64,000 nt of DNA. Source: Clostridiales bacterium (GTDB lineage: Bacteria > Bacillota > Clostridia > Oscillospirales > Ruminococcaceae). The stretch is taken from NCBI GenBank assembly GCA_003150405.1, contig QAMM01000015.1, forward strand, positions 1 through 64,000, given 5' to 3'. The notes beneath the pieces are model-generated. The model was not told where the DNA came from. It worked only from the letters and a program-made list of their open reading frames with translations, and searched no databases. Within the stretch, counting starts at the first letter, position 1. The number at the start of each line of letters is the position of its first letter. The translations under genes were made by a program, and so were the position numbers. Below are positions 17,521 through 26,925 of the stretch, one piece after another.

Positions 17521-18360
17521 ATGAACCGTATTTATATGCGCTTTCCGGACGGTAAATCCAAAGCTCTCACCCTAAGCTACGATGACGGAGTGGAGCAGGA
17601 CATCCGTCTGATGGAGCTTTTGGAACAGTATCAGGTCAAAGCGACCTTCAACCTCAATTCCGGCCTTTACGCGCCGGAGGGGACGGTATATCCCAAAGGG
17701 ACTATCCACCGCCGCATGGATGAGAGGCGGGTGTCTGCCCTTTACCGAAATCCGCTTGCCGAAGTGGCGGTGCATACCTCCACCCACCCGTTCCTCGACA
17801 AGCTTCCAACCGCGCTTGCTATGGAGGAAATCCTCCAGGACCGCCGCACGTTGGAACAGCAGTTCGGCGTTCTGGTGCGCGGCAGCGCGTACCCTTACGG
17901 AACGTACAACGATGAAGTCGTTGAGCTTTTGCGCCTTGCGGGCATCGTCTACGCGCGCACTGTCCATTCCCACCATAGCTTCGTGCTGCCAAAGGATTGG
18001 CTGCGGCTTGGGGCCACCTGCCACCATGACGATCCCCAGCTTATGCCGCTCGCACGGAAATTTGTGGAAGAGGTTCCGGAGCGGGATTCCTGGCTTTACT
18101 ACCTCTGGGGCCACAGCTATGAATTTGAGCAGCATGACAACTGGCAGGTGATTGAAGAATTTCTTGATTTTGTTTCCGGCCGAGAGGACATTTGGTACGC
18201 GACCAACCTTGAAATCTATGATTATATGCAGGCGTATGAACGCCTTGTTTTTTCTGCGGATGGCCTTACCGTCCACAATCCGTCCAGCGTTCCGGTCTGG
18301 TGCCAGTGCGACGATGCTGTGCGAAATATCCCGGCAGGGGAGACAGTACAAATCAGGTAA
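17521..18360 (+). CDS. Polysaccharide deacetylase-family protein
   Basis: 279 residues. The AAGGAGGAG site puts the start at ATG 17521. LTLSYDDGVEQD (about 16-27) carries the metal-binding Asp pair of carbohydrate esterase 4 enzymes. VAVHTSTHPFLD (about 82-93) corresponds to the H-x-x-x-H metal motif, and GSAYPYGTYN lies near 120. There is no signal peptide, unlike peptidoglycan deacetylases, so it acts inside the cell on an unknown N-acetyl sugar compound or is a distant family member. It ends the operon with the ABC exporter and the Gfo/Idh/MocA enzyme; a terminator follows at once. Confidence 0.88.
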   Translation: MNRIYMRFPDGKSKALTLSYDDGVEQDIRLMELLEQYQVKATFNLNSGLYAPEGTVYPKGTIHRRMDERRVSALYRNPLAEVAVHTSTHPFLDKLPTALAMEEILQDRRTLEQQFGVLVRGSAYPYGTYNDEVVELLRLAGIVYARTVHSHHSFVLPKDWLRLGATCHHDDPQLMPLARKFVEEVPERDSWLYYLWGHSYEFEQHDNWQVIEEFLDFVSGREDIWYATNLEIYDYMQAYERLVFSADGLTVHNPSSVPVWCQCDDAVRNIPAGETVQIR

Positions 18361-18365
18361 AAACA

Positions 18366-18404
18366 AAGCAGGCTGTGAAATCTTCCACAGCCTGCTTCGT
18401 TTTA
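18366..18404. terminator. Terminator between convergent genes
   Basis: AAGCAGGCTGTG (18366-18377) pairs with CACAGCCTGCTT (18386-18397), followed by CGTTTTA. The core resembles the hairpins at 30612-30652 and 37279-37320. Confidence 0.8.
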
Positions 18405-18515
18405 TATCTTTGAAAGCGTTCCAATTACGAATTCTGTTCCATATGTCTGATTTTTGCGGCAAACAAATGAATCCACGCCAACTCATCGCTTAGTAGAAAA
18501 AATGATTTTAGATGG

Positions 18516-19703
18516 TCATTCAAGCTCATTCGTCGTCGAAGTGTAGCTTCGGTCTACCGTGATGACAGTGTAATAATTCTGGCTTAATTTTTTAACCTCC
18601 CGATCGATTCGCTCCCGCAGTTCCGAATCGCTCAAGCAGTATGCCGGAGGAACCGCCACATCGAAAATGAGGTTGCTATGGGTTGCCCCGGACACAAATC
18701 GGAAGTCGTGCATAGAAAGCTCAGGCCCGATTTCTGCTACAATGTCGGAAACCGCTGCGCGCAGCTCATTGGTCAGTGCGTCGTCCACCACCACTGGGTC
18801 GAGATGGATGACTAGGTGGATGTTCAGCTCGGTATTGAAATCCCGTTCAATGTTGTCAATCAGGTCATGGCTTTCCATAATATCGCCGGTATTTGGCACC
18901 TCCACGTGAACCGATGCAAAGCATTGGTCTGGCCCATAGTTGTGCACCACCAGGTCATGGTATCCCATAACGCCGTCATAGCTTTTGATCTTGTCGCCAA
19001 TTGTGCGCACAAGCTCTTTGTCCGGTGCGCAGCCAAGCAGAGGGTTGAGGGTTTCAATAATGGACCGAATGCCGGAATAAATGATGAATCCTGCCACCAA
19101 TACGCCCATGTAGGCATCGATCTGCCAGCCGGTAAAGTGTGCCACCAGCAAAGAGAGCAGAACCGCGGCAGTAGTAAATACATCGTTGAGACTATCGGTT
19201 GCGGTCGCCTCCAGCGCCCCGGAATGGATTCGCTTGGCAACGGTTTTGTAAAACCGTCCCTGCCATAATTTGAGCAGGATAGATGCCGCCAGCACTACAA
19301 CGGTGATAACGCTGAACTGCACCGGCTCCGGCTCCCATATTTTCTGGAACGAAGTCAGAAAAAGCTGAAACCCTAAAAACAGGATGACAATCGAAACAAT
19401 GAAGCCGGAAATGTATTCGCTCCGCGCATGTCCGTAGGGATGCTGCTCATCCGCGGGCTTGGCGGACATCTTAAAACCGATGAGGGTGATGAGCGACGAG
19501 CTGGAATCCGAAAGGTTGTTGACAGCGTCCGCAATAATGGCAATGCTGCCGAAAAGAAAACCAACCGCAACCTTCATTCCAAACAGCAGCAGGTTTGTCA
19601 AAATCCCGGTCAGACTCGCCACCTTACCGAAACGCTGGCGCATTGCCGCGTCCGGCGGGCCGCCGTTGTCTTTTGCAAACCAGCGCAGAATCAGCCCGGT
19701 CAT
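18516..19703 (-). CDS. Cation diffusion facilitator (CDF) metal transporter
   Basis: 395 residues. The first 220 residues hold about six membrane helices with the CDF metal-site motifs NLSDSSSSLI (about 63-72, counterpart of the HxxxD-type site), HPYGHARSEY (about 87-96) and a second set near TATDSLNDV (about 166). A C-terminal cytoplasmic domain has HDLVVHNYGP near 248. CDF proteins export Zn, Mn, Fe or Co in exchange for protons; the D/N-rich first site fits Mn or Fe rather than Zn, as an inference. It is a single-gene unit convergent with the deacetylase operon. Confidence 0.93.
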   Translation of the reverse strand: MTGLILRWFAKDNGGPPDAAMRQRFGKVASLTGILTNLLLFGMKVAVGFLFGSIAIIADAVNNLSDSSSSLITLIGFKMSAKPADEQHPYGHARSEYISGFIVSIVILFLGFQLFLTSFQKIWEPEPVQFSVITVVVLAASILLKLWQGRFYKTVAKRIHSGALEATATDSLNDVFTTAAVLLSLLVAHFTGWQIDAYMGVLVAGFIIYSGIRSIIETLNPLLGCAPDKELVRTIGDKIKSYDGVMGYHDLVVHNYGPDQCFASVHVEVPNTGDIMESHDLIDNIERDFNTELNIHLVIHLDPVVVDDALTNELRAAVSDIVAEIGPELSMHDFRFVSGATHSNLIFDVAVPPAYCLSDSELRERIDREVKKLSQNYYTVITVDRSYTSTTNELE

Positions 19704-19781
19704 ACAACCACTCCTTTTTGATTTTCTTCTTAGAATACTATAATTTTACAATTTGATCAAGACCTGTACTTATTTGTGCGG

Positions 19782-19809
19782 TTGAAATTTGCCCGGAATG
19801 CGGTATAAT
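19782..19809 (+). promoter_or_regulatory. Promoter of the ABC-FtsX operon
   Basis: TTGAAA (19782-19787), 16-base spacer, TATAAT (19804-19809), 37 bases before the ATPase start. Confidence 0.65.
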
Positions 19810-19845
19810 AATTTTATTGCGAATTGTATCAAAGGAGGTACGTGG

Positions 19846-20550
19846 ATGGGCAGCTTTGTAGACTTTCAGGAGGTTTATAAACGCTATCACGTTGGTGATG
19901 TTGACATCACTGCGTCCAACGGCGTCACATTTCAAATAGAAAAAGGGGAGTTTGCGGTTATTGTCGGTGCCAGCGGCGCAGGTAAGACCACGGTGCTCAA
20001 CCTGCTCGGCGGTATGGATACCTGCGACGAAGGCCATATCTGGGTAGATGGGAACGACATTGCCGGCTACAACCAGAAGCAGCGCACCACCTACCGGCGG
20101 TATGACATTGGCTTCGTCTTTCAGTTTTACAACCTTGTGCAGAACCTCACGGCAAAGGAGAATGTCGAGCTTGCCACCCAAATCTGCCACGATGCGCTCG
20201 ACGTGGAGCAAACCCTCGCCGAGGTCGGCCTTGCCGAGCGGATGAATAACTTTCCGTCGCAGCTCTCCGGCGGCGAACAGCAGCGTGTCTCGATTGCGCG
20301 CGCCCTTGCCAAAAATCCAAAGCTTTTGCTCTGTGACGAACCCACCGGTGCGCTTGACTACAACACCGGCAAAACCATATTAAAGCTTTTGCAGGATACC
20401 TGCCGCAAAAACGGCATGACTGTCATTGTTGTCACCCACAACTCTGCTCTGATGCCAATGGCCGACCGTGTCATCCGTATGAAAAACAGCAGGGTGCAGG
20501 AGATTATACGCAACGAACACCCTGTCGATATTGAAGAGATTGAGTGGTAA
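19846..20550 (+). CDS. ABC transporter ATP-binding protein (LolD/MacB type)
   Basis: 234 residues. Walker A is GASGAGKTT (about 45-53), the signature is LSGGEQQR (about 142-149) and Walker B is [12 protein letters not shown] (about 163-174), the standard MacB/LolD/FtsE class. AAAGGAGG decides ATG 19846. The FtsX-type permease begins 1 base after its stop, so the two form one transporter. Members of this class extrude peptides or lipids or act mechanically on the cell wall; nothing here decides among these. Confidence 0.94.
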   Translation: MGSFVDFQEVYKRYHVGDVDITASNGVTFQIEKGEFAVIVGASGAGKTTVLNLLGGMDTCDEGHIWVDGNDIAGYNQKQRTTYRRYDIGFVFQFYNLVQNLTAKENVELATQICHDALDVEQTLAEVGLAERMNNFPSQLSGGEQQRVSIARALAKNPKLLLCDEPTGALDYNTGKTILKLLQDTCRKNGMTVIVVTHNSALMPMADRVIRMKNSRVQEIIRNEHPVDIEEIEW

Positions 20551-20551
20551 T

Positions 20552-23500
20552 ATGAAACAGAGAGCGCTCGTCAAGGACACAGCCCGCGAGATTTGGCGTA
20601 CCAAAAGCCGTTTTATCTCGATCTTTGCCATTATCCTGCTCGGAGTTGGTTTTTTTGCAGGTTTGAAATCCACCTGCCCGGATATGAAGCTCACGGCGGA
20701 AGAGTATTTCAGGAATTCTCATCTTATGGATTACCGTCTTGTCTCGACCTATGGGTTTGATGAGGACGATGTTGCAAACATCCGTGCGCTGGAAGGCGTT
20801 CATGCTGTAATGCCTGCGTACAGCCACGACTTCCTGCTTCTGGATGGGGAAAACGAATTGGTGATGAAAACCTATTCGGTGAATGGTAGCGTCTCTTCGG
20901 ACGACGAAAACAACCTCAATCGTCCCAATCTTGTTGAAGGGCGTTACCCGGAGAAGTCGGGCGAATGCGTTGTGGAACGCGGCGCATCCTCGCCGAAGTA
21001 TTTTGAGGTGGGTGGCCAAATCACCCTTTACAGCGGGGACGACACCCCGGTCGGCGACACTTTGAAAACAGATACCTTCACCATTGTCGGCATTGTGGAA
21101 TCCCCGCTTTATATCTCGTATGAGCGCGGCACTTCCACCATTGGCAATGGTTCGATCAACAGTTTTATTATGCTCCCGGAAGAGGATTATAACCTGGAGG
21201 TTTATACCGACCTTTATGTTACTCTGGACGAAACCCAGGAGATTTCTCCCTTTACAGATGCCTACCGGGATGCAGTTGACAATTTCAGCGACTCCTTGAA
21301 AACGGCCGCCTTTGAAAGCGTCTGCACCCGCTACGATTCCATTGTGTCCGAAGCCGAGCAGGAACTGGCGGATGCCCGGCAGAAACTTGCGGTCGGCGAA
21401 CAGAAGCAGAAGGACGAACTTGCCGCTGCTCAGAAAAAAATTCAGGACGGCGAGCACAAGTATAACGACGGCCTGCGCCAGTACAATGAACAGTATCAGC
21501 TTTTCCAAGATACCATTGCGGATTCCCGCGCCCAAATCACTGCGGCGGAGGAACAGCTGAACCAGCAGGCGGCGGAATTTGAATCGGCCAATACGTTGTA
21601 CCAGTCTCTGGTGAATCTGCGTGAAACTGCCCAGCCTGGTGTACCGTTTACCGAAGAACAGCAAGCGGTGGCAGAGGCTTCCGCTGCCCTTGATGAAAAC
21701 CTGCCGCAGCTTGTTTTAGCGGCGCTTTTGACCGGTGACCCCACCATGCTTCAGATGCTGGACAGCGCCTTGGCACAGACAGCTGAAGGTCTGAACCAAG
21801 CATCTCAGGCCTTGACGAATGCCCGTGAACAGCTTGCCAAGCAGACCGCTTTGCTGAATCAAAAGGAAAGCGAAGGCGAGCAAACCTTTGCCGAAACCAA
21901 AACGCAGTTAGAACAGGCCAAACAGGATTTGCAGCAGGCCAAGATCGATTTTGATGAGGGCAAACGCGAATCCGACGCCGAACTGGCGGACGCCCGCGAG
22001 CAGATTGCCAAAGGCGAAAAGGACCTTGAAAAAATTTCCGAACCCACTGTCTATGTCTTTGACCGTGACGACAATGTCGGTTATTCCGGCTTCAGCAGCG
22101 ACGCTGATAAGGTAGACGCTGTCGCGCAGATTTTCCCGGTCTTTTTCATCTTTGTCGCCGCTCTCGTCTGCCTCACCACCATGACCCGTATGGTGGAGGA
22201 ACAGCGCACTACCATAGGCACCCTGAAGGCGTTGGGGTACAGCAAAGCCTCGGTGGCAATGAAATACCTTGCTTATGCGGTTATTGCCAGCTTTGCCGGC
22301 AGTGTGATCGGCCTGCTGGCTGGGTTTCAGATCTTCCCGCATGTCATTTACAGTGCGTATGGAATTCTCTACCATATGCCGCCGCTCATTGCGCCGTTCC
22401 ACTGGGATTACGCCGTCTGGTGCACCGTGGCCGCAGTGGTTTGCTCCGGAGCCGCAACCTTGATTGCCTGCTACGCCGAACTCCACGCAACACCGGCGCA
22501 GCTTATGCGGCCAAAACCGCCCAAAAGCGGCAAGCGCATTCTGCTGGAGCGGGTCGGCTGGCTGTGGAAACGACTTTCATTTATCCAAAAGGTGTCCATC
22601 CGCAATTTCTTCCGCTATAAAAAGCGGGTGATTCTAACGGTGACCGGCATTGCCGGCTGTACTGCCCTTATGCTCACCGGCTTTGGTATGAAGGATTCCA
22701 TTTCTTCCATCGTTACCAAACAGTTTGACGAAATTTTTCTCTATGATGTTACCGTTGCCTACGACGGAGATGTTTCGGGCGACGAACGCCAATCCCTGCT
22801 GGATACCATTTCAGACCAGCCCGCTGTGACCGAAGCCATGGGTGCTCAGCAGCTGTCGGTTACCGGAGTTGGCAGCAGCCGTAATGTTGACTGCTATCTT
22901 GTTATCCCACAGTCGACCAATGCGCTCGATCATTATATGAATCTCCGCTCCCGCGGTTCCAATACGCCGCAGCCGCTCACCGACAACGGTGTAGTTGTCA
23001 CCGAAAAGCTTGCTAATATGCTGGGCCTTTCGGTCGGGGATAATATTTCGCTTAAGGATACCGATGGCGAAATGGTTGAAGCACCAATAACCGGCATCGC
23101 GGAGAATTATCTGTTCCATTACGTCTATATGACGCCTGCGGTTTACGAATCCCTGTACGGCGAGACTTCCGCTCCCAATGTGGTTTTCCTCAACCTCAAT
23201 ACCGAGGAACAAGCCGCCTGTGATGCGCTTTCCTCCGCCATTCTTCAAGATGACAACGTGCTCCAGGTAAGTTTTTCGTCAAGCAGCGGCGGCAGCTTCC
23301 GGGATATGATCGAAAGCCTCAACGCCGTTATCCTTGTTCTCATCCTTTCGGCAGGTGCGCTGGCATTGATTGTGCTGTATAACCTCACCAACATCAACGT
23401 CAATGAACGGGTTCGGGAACTTGCGACCCTCAAGGTGCTCGGCTTTTATGACAAAGAGGTCTCAGCCTATATTTACCGGGAAAATACCGCATCTTCCATT

Positions 23501-23719
23501 CTTGGCGTCCTTGTGGGGTTGGTCGTCGGCATTTTCCTGCATCGGTTTGTCGTCCTGACGGCCGAGGTGGATTTGGTCATGTTCAGCCGGGAGATTTTCC
23601 CCATGAGCTATGTTTGGGCTGCACTGTTAACCCTTGCGTTTACACTGCTTGTAAACTTCCTGCTTCACTTCCGGCTCAAAAAAATTGATATGGTGGAATC
23701 CCTGAAATCGGTTGAATAA
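20552..23719 (+). CDS. FtsX-family ABC permease with large coiled-coil insert
   Basis: About 1055 residues. A single membrane helix near residues 20-40 is followed by an extracellular domain. A long Gln/Ala/Glu-rich coiled coil at about 265-500 is broken by a Pro-containing patch, and then comes an FtsX domain with three helices (about 530-650). Near 690 RNFFRYKKRVILTVTGIAGC begins a second half with another outside domain and a final FtsX domain (about 920-1050). This is the large four-plus-four form found in Gram-positive bacteria. The outer coiled coil probably reaches into or across the wall. It pairs with the ATPase just upstream. Confidence 0.9.
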   Translation: MKQRALVKDTAREIWRTKSRFISIFAIILLGVGFFAGLKSTCPDMKLTAEEYFRNSHLMDYRLVSTYGFDEDDVANIRALEGVHAVMPAYSHDFLLLDGENELVMKTYSVNGSVSSDDENNLNRPNLVEGRYPEKSGECVVERGASSPKYFEVGGQITLYSGDDTPVGDTLKTDTFTIVGIVESPLYISYERGTSTIGNGSINSFIMLPEEDYNLEVYTDLYVTLDETQEISPFTDAYRDAVDNFSDSLKTAAFESVCTRYDSIVSEAEQELADARQKLAVGEQKQKDELAAAQKKIQDGEHKYNDGLRQYNEQYQLFQDTIADSRAQITAAEEQLNQQAAEFESANTLYQSLVNLRETAQPGVPFTEEQQAVAEASAALDENLPQLVLAALLTGDPTMLQMLDSALAQTAEGLNQASQALTNAREQLAKQTALLNQKESEGEQTFAETKTQLEQAKQDLQQAKIDFDEGKRESDAELADAREQIAKGEKDLEKISEPTVYVFDRDDNVGYSGFSSDADKVDAVAQIFPVFFIFVAALVCLTTMTRMVEEQRTTIGTLKALGYSKASVAMKYLAYAVIASFAGSVIGLLAGFQIFPHVIYSAYGILYHMPPLIAPFHWDYAVWCTVAAVVCSGAATLIACYAELHATPAQLMRPKPPKSGKRILLERVGWLWKRLSFIQKVSIRNFFRYKKRVILTVTGIAGCTALMLTGFGMKDSISSIVTKQFDEIFLYDVTVAYDGDVSGDERQSLLDTISDQPAVTEAMGAQQLSVTGVGSSRNVDCYLVIPQSTNALDHYMNLRSRGSNTPQPLTDNGVVVTEKLANMLGLSVGDNISLKDTDGEMVEAPITGIAENYLFHYVYMTPAVYESLYGETSAPNVVFLNLNTEEQAACDALSSAILQDDNVLQVSFSSSSGGSFRDMIESLNAVILVLILSAGALALIVLYNLTNINVNERVRELATLKVLGFYDKEVSAYIYRENTASSILGVLVGLVVGIFLHRFVVLTAEVDLVMFSREIFPMSYVWAALLTLAFTLLVNFLLHFRLKKIDMVESLKSVE

Positions 23720-23764
23720 TTCAGGGCGGATATAGGCCTTTTCCCGCCGGAAAAAAGAGGGGGG

Positions 23765-23793
23765 TTGACAACCATTTTTGCCCGTGCTATACT
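23765..23793 (+). promoter_or_regulatory. Promoter of the leuA T-box transcript
   Basis: TTGACA (23765-23770), a 17-base spacer and TATACT (23788-23793): near-consensus sigma-A promoter directly before the T-box leader. Confidence 0.85.
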
Positions 23794-23809
23794 TTTACCA
23801 TATTCCAAA

Positions 23810-24086
23810 CAATGAAATACGTTGAAGAGGATTAGTAGCATTTCCCGCGCCTTTAGAGAGTTGTTGGCTGGTGGAAAACAACGGCAAGGGGTATGTGAAC
23901 TCGCCTTGAAGTAGCTCGCTGAAATGCAAAGAGTAGGTGGAGACGGAGCCTGACCGTTATCGCAGGAGGATATAAGGCTTTTACAAGTCCGTATCTGTGA
24001 CGAGTGCATGCTTTGGCATGAATTAGAGTGGTACCACGGGGTTTACATCCTCCGTCTCTAGGTTATTAGAGACGGAGGATTTTTAT
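23810..24086 (+). promoter_or_regulatory. T-box leader, leucine specific, controlling leuA
   Basis: The leader has the T-box landmarks: a long 5' stem region with a specifier loop GTGAACTCGCC near 23895-23905 (CTC, a leucine codon, at 23900-23902), and the conserved antiterminator bulge GTGGTACCACGG at 24029-24039. A competing terminator follows, with 13 perfect base pairs (24047-24059 against 24068-24080) and then T's. By the established mechanism, uncharged leucine tRNA pairs with the specifier and with the bulge through its CCA end, letting RNA polymerase read into leuA when leucine is short. Confidence 0.9.
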
Positions 24087-24169
24087 TTTCCCCCGGTACA
24101 CTTAATCGGTCGATACGCAATGTAAGCCATGATAGAAACCAAACCGCAAACAAGAAAAGGTGGATGATT

Positions 24170-25834
24170 ATGGAAAATTGCAGTAAGTACACACGGGGTT
24201 ATTTCATGCCCCCGGTCAACAAAATGAAATGGGTTCAAAAAGAGTATGTCGAGAAAGCCCCCATCTGGTGCAGCGTTGACCTGCGGGACGGAAACCAGTC
24301 CCTCATTGTCCCAATGAGCTTGGAAGAAAAAATTGAGTTTTTCCAAAAGCTCGTCCAAATCGGCTTTAAGGAAATTGAGGTTGGGTTCCCGGCCGCCTCT
24401 GAAACCGAATATGAATTTCTGCGCACCCTTATTGAGCAGGATTTAATCCCGGATGACGTTACCATCCAGGTACTTACCCAGTCGCGTGAGCACATCATTC
24501 AAAAAACCTTTGAGGCGCTCAGAGGCGCAAAAAATGCCGTTGTTCATCTTTACAATTCCACTTCGGTTGCGCAGCGTGAGCAGGTGTTCCGCAAATCCAA
24601 GGAGGAGATCATCGGCATTGCTGTATCTGGTGCCAAAATGATTGCTGAATACGCCGAAAAAGTGGAAGGAAACTTTAAATTTGAGTATTCGCCGGAGAGC
24701 TTTACCGGGACGGAAATGGAGTTTGCTCTTGAAATCTGCAACGCCGTATTGGATATTTGGAAGCCTGCGCCGGATCATAAGGTCATCATCAATCTGCCGG
24801 TTACGGTGGAAATGTCCATGCCGCATGTCTACGCAAGTCAGGTGGAATATATGTGCGATCACCTGAAAAACCGCAGCAACGTCATTGTTTCGCTTCATCC
24901 GCACAATGACCGCGGCTGTGCAGTCGCTGACTCTGAGCTCGGCCTGCTGGCAGGCGCCGACCGCATTGAGGGCACCTTGTTCGGCAACGGCGAACGTACC
25001 GGCAATGTTGATATTGTCACCTTGGCGTTGAATATGTACTCCCATGGGGTCGATCCGGAACTTGATTTTACCAATATGCCGGAAATTGTAAAATTGTATG
25101 AGCGCGTGACCGATATGAAGGTCTACGACCGCCAGCCATACAGCGGCAAGCTGGTTTTTGCCGCCTTCTCCGGCTCGCATCAGGATGCGATTGCAAAGGG
25201 TATGAAGTGGCGTGAGGAAAAGGACCGCGATCACTGGACTGTCCCATATCTGCCTATCGACCCGAAGGACATCGGAAGGGAGTACGAAAGCGACGTTATC
25301 CGCATCAACAGCCAGTCCGGCAAGGGCGGAATTGGTTACCTGCTTCAGCAGAATTACGGGTTCGACCTCCCCAAAAAGATGCGCGAAGCATTTGGTTATA
25401 CCGTCAAGGGCGTGTCCGACCATATGCACAAGGAGCTCAAGCCCAAAGAGGTTTACGAAATTTTCGTTCGCCAGTTTGTCAACATTGTGGAACCGGTTAC
25501 CCTCAAGGAATGCCACTTCCGTCAGGGCCAGAAAATTGAAGCTATGGTCACTCTGTATTATAAGGGCAGAACCATTGAACTCACCGGTAAAGGCAACGGC
25601 CGTCTGGATGCCGTGAGCAATGCCATTAAGGAATACTTCAAACTCAACTACACCATTGTAACCTATGAAGAGCACGCTCTGGAACAGGGTTCTGACTCCA
25701 AGGCGGTCTCCTATGTCGGTGTTGCCGATGCGGACGGCAGGGTTTCCTGGGGCGCTGGCGTTCACACTGATATTATCGCCTCCTCCATCGACGCACTTAT
25801 CAGCGCCGTCAACCGCATGATGAAAGGTGAATAA
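24170..25834 (+). CDS. leuA: 2-isopropylmalate synthase, long form
   Basis: 554 residues. WCSVDLRDGNQSL near 30-42 carries the metal-binding Asp and the catalytic Arg of the DRE-TIM family. HPHNDRGCAVADSELG near 243-258 holds the His pair and Asp. A regulatory dimer domain follows after about residue 430. It joins acetyl-CoA and 2-oxoisovalerate in the first step of leucine synthesis. The long N-terminus is that of the second LeuA group. ATG 24170 has AAAAGGTGG at a good distance; ATG 24164 is too near. The leucine T-box upstream supports the call. No leuB, leuC or leuD follows. Confidence 0.95.
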   Translation: MENCSKYTRGYFMPPVNKMKWVQKEYVEKAPIWCSVDLRDGNQSLIVPMSLEEKIEFFQKLVQIGFKEIEVGFPAASETEYEFLRTLIEQDLIPDDVTIQVLTQSREHIIQKTFEALRGAKNAVVHLYNSTSVAQREQVFRKSKEEIIGIAVSGAKMIAEYAEKVEGNFKFEYSPESFTGTEMEFALEICNAVLDIWKPAPDHKVIINLPVTVEMSMPHVYASQVEYMCDHLKNRSNVIVSLHPHNDRGCAVADSELGLLAGADRIEGTLFGNGERTGNVDIVTLALNMYSHGVDPELDFTNMPEIVKLYERVTDMKVYDRQPYSGKLVFAAFSGSHQDAIAKGMKWREEKDRDHWTVPYLPIDPKDIGREYESDVIRINSQSGKGGIGYLLQQNYGFDLPKKMREAFGYTVKGVSDHMHKELKPKEVYEIFVRQFVNIVEPVTLKECHFRQGQKIEAMVTLYYKGRTIELTGKGNGRLDAVSNAIKEYFKLNYTIVTYEEHALEQGSDSKAVSYVGVADADGRVSWGAGVHTDIIASSIDALISAVNRMMKGE

Positions 25835-25847
25835 AGGCTTATCCCCC

Positions 25848-25884
25848 AAAAGGAGCACGGGAGAATTCCCGTGCTCCTTTTTTG
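25848..25884 (+). terminator. leuA terminator
   Basis: AAAAGGAGCACGGGA (25848-25862) pairs perfectly with TCCCGTGCTCCTTTT (25867-25881), followed by T's. Confidence 0.92.
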
Positions 25885-26140
25885 ACCGAAGATGGGGGAG
25901 CGGCTATCCGACAGCCTGTTCCTATCCAATGAACCATGCGATTGACCTTCATGCGGACGATAAGCGCCGCAATATTGTCCACACATAAAATGCGGTTTTA
26001 CCGGTCAGGTGTAGAATCAATGTCTCCGGTTTTCTATTTAGATGGACAACGTTCTTCACTTGATACATTTTTGCCTTTGCTCCACAGTTTGGAGGAGTCA
26101 TTAAGCATTTGATTCTGCTAGCCACCATTCAGAGGGATCG
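25885..26140. other. Intergenic stretch, nothing identified
   Basis: Between the leuA terminator and the end of the TauE/SafE pair I see no convincing gene, RNA or repeat. Confidence 0.6.
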
Positions 26141-26560
26141 TTATTTTATCTCTATCCTCTGTTGTCCTGGACGATCACCGGTTTCCGGCGCCTCAGGCTT
26201 TTTAAAGGCCGTTACCAGCTCACGGACCCCCACTAGCAGAACAAAGACCGCAAATACTTTGGTCAGCCACTCCGAGCCGAGCAGGTTGGCGCCCCAGACG
26301 CCTATGAAAACGCCAATTACCGCGAAAATTGTGCTTGGCAGAATTACCGATTTTTCAATCATCTTGTTTTTGATGTGAAAGATGAGTGAAAACGCCGCTA
26401 TCGGCAGGAAAAAGATCAAATTGACGCCCTGTGCTGCAAGCTGCGGCATTTGAGCGAAAATCGTCAGATAAATGACGAGGATAAACCCGCCGCCCAGCCC
26501 CATCGAGGCGGTGATCCCGGTGAGAAAGGCTACAATTCCAATGATAATCCAGTCCATCAT
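26141..26560 (-). CDS. TauE/SafE-family membrane protein, second half-gene
   Basis: 139 residues with about four hydrophobic helices and the TauE/SafE glycine motif SMGLGGGFIL near residues 17-26. The start ATG overlaps the stop of the preceding half-gene as ATGA, so translation is coupled. Together with that gene it makes up the length of one normal TauE/SafE permease (about 260 residues). The family moves sulfite, sulfonates or other organic anions. Each half has its own glycine motif, so this is a two-subunit version, not a broken gene. Confidence 0.88.
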   Translation of the reverse strand: MMDWIIIGIVAFLTGITASMGLGGGFILVIYLTIFAQMPQLAAQGVNLIFFLPIAAFSLIFHIKNKMIEKSVILPSTIFAVIGVFIGVWGANLLGSEWLTKVFAVFVLLVGVRELVTAFKKPEAPETGDRPGQQRIEIK

Positions 26561-26925
26561 TGCAGCAGCATCCTCATCGCTCCAACGATGATGACTCCCG
26601 CAAAGACGCATTTAAGCCATTTCACCGGGATTTTTTTGAGCAGCATTGCCCCAACGCCCGCGCCAATAAGCCCAGTCGGCAGATAGGCGGCCGCCCCAAG
26701 CAGATCAATGTTTCCGTTCAGATAGTAAAGCACCGCACTAATAATGCTGGTCGGCAGAATAATGGCGATGGAGGTTGCGTGGGCTTTTTTGGCCTCAACT
26801 CCAAATTTTTCGAGCAACGGCACTGCAACAACCCCGCCGCCCGCGCCGAACAGCCCGTTGAGGATGCCGGATATAAAGCCGAGCACGCCAAATTTGACGC
26901 GCTGTTTGAATTGCACATGAATCAC
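26557..26925 (-). CDS. TauE/SafE-family membrane protein, first half-gene
   Basis: 122 residues, about four membrane helices, with GFISGILNGLFGAGGGVVAVPLL split over residues 16-38. This is the N-terminal signature of TauE/SafE permeases. Its partner starts inside its stop codon. The two probably assemble into one transporter in the cell membrane. The substrate is not evident; no sulfur-metabolism gene is adjacent. Confidence 0.88.
   Translation of the reverse strand: MIHVQFKQRVKFGVLGFISGILNGLFGAGGGVVAVPLLEKFGVEAKKAHATSIAIILPTSIISAVLYYLNGNIDLLGAAAYLPTGLIGAGVGAMLLKKIPVKWLKCVFAGVIIVGAMRMLLQ

Noticed and set aside
20504..21664. Open frame of 386 codons on the minus strand inside the FtsX permease
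   Set aside because: No start signal or family features; it runs opposite a clear membrane-protein gene.
24443..25858. Open frame of 471 codons on the minus strand opposite leuA
   Set aside because: It mirrors the codon usage of leuA, lacks a ribosome site and has no recognisable motif; it is a shadow of the real gene.
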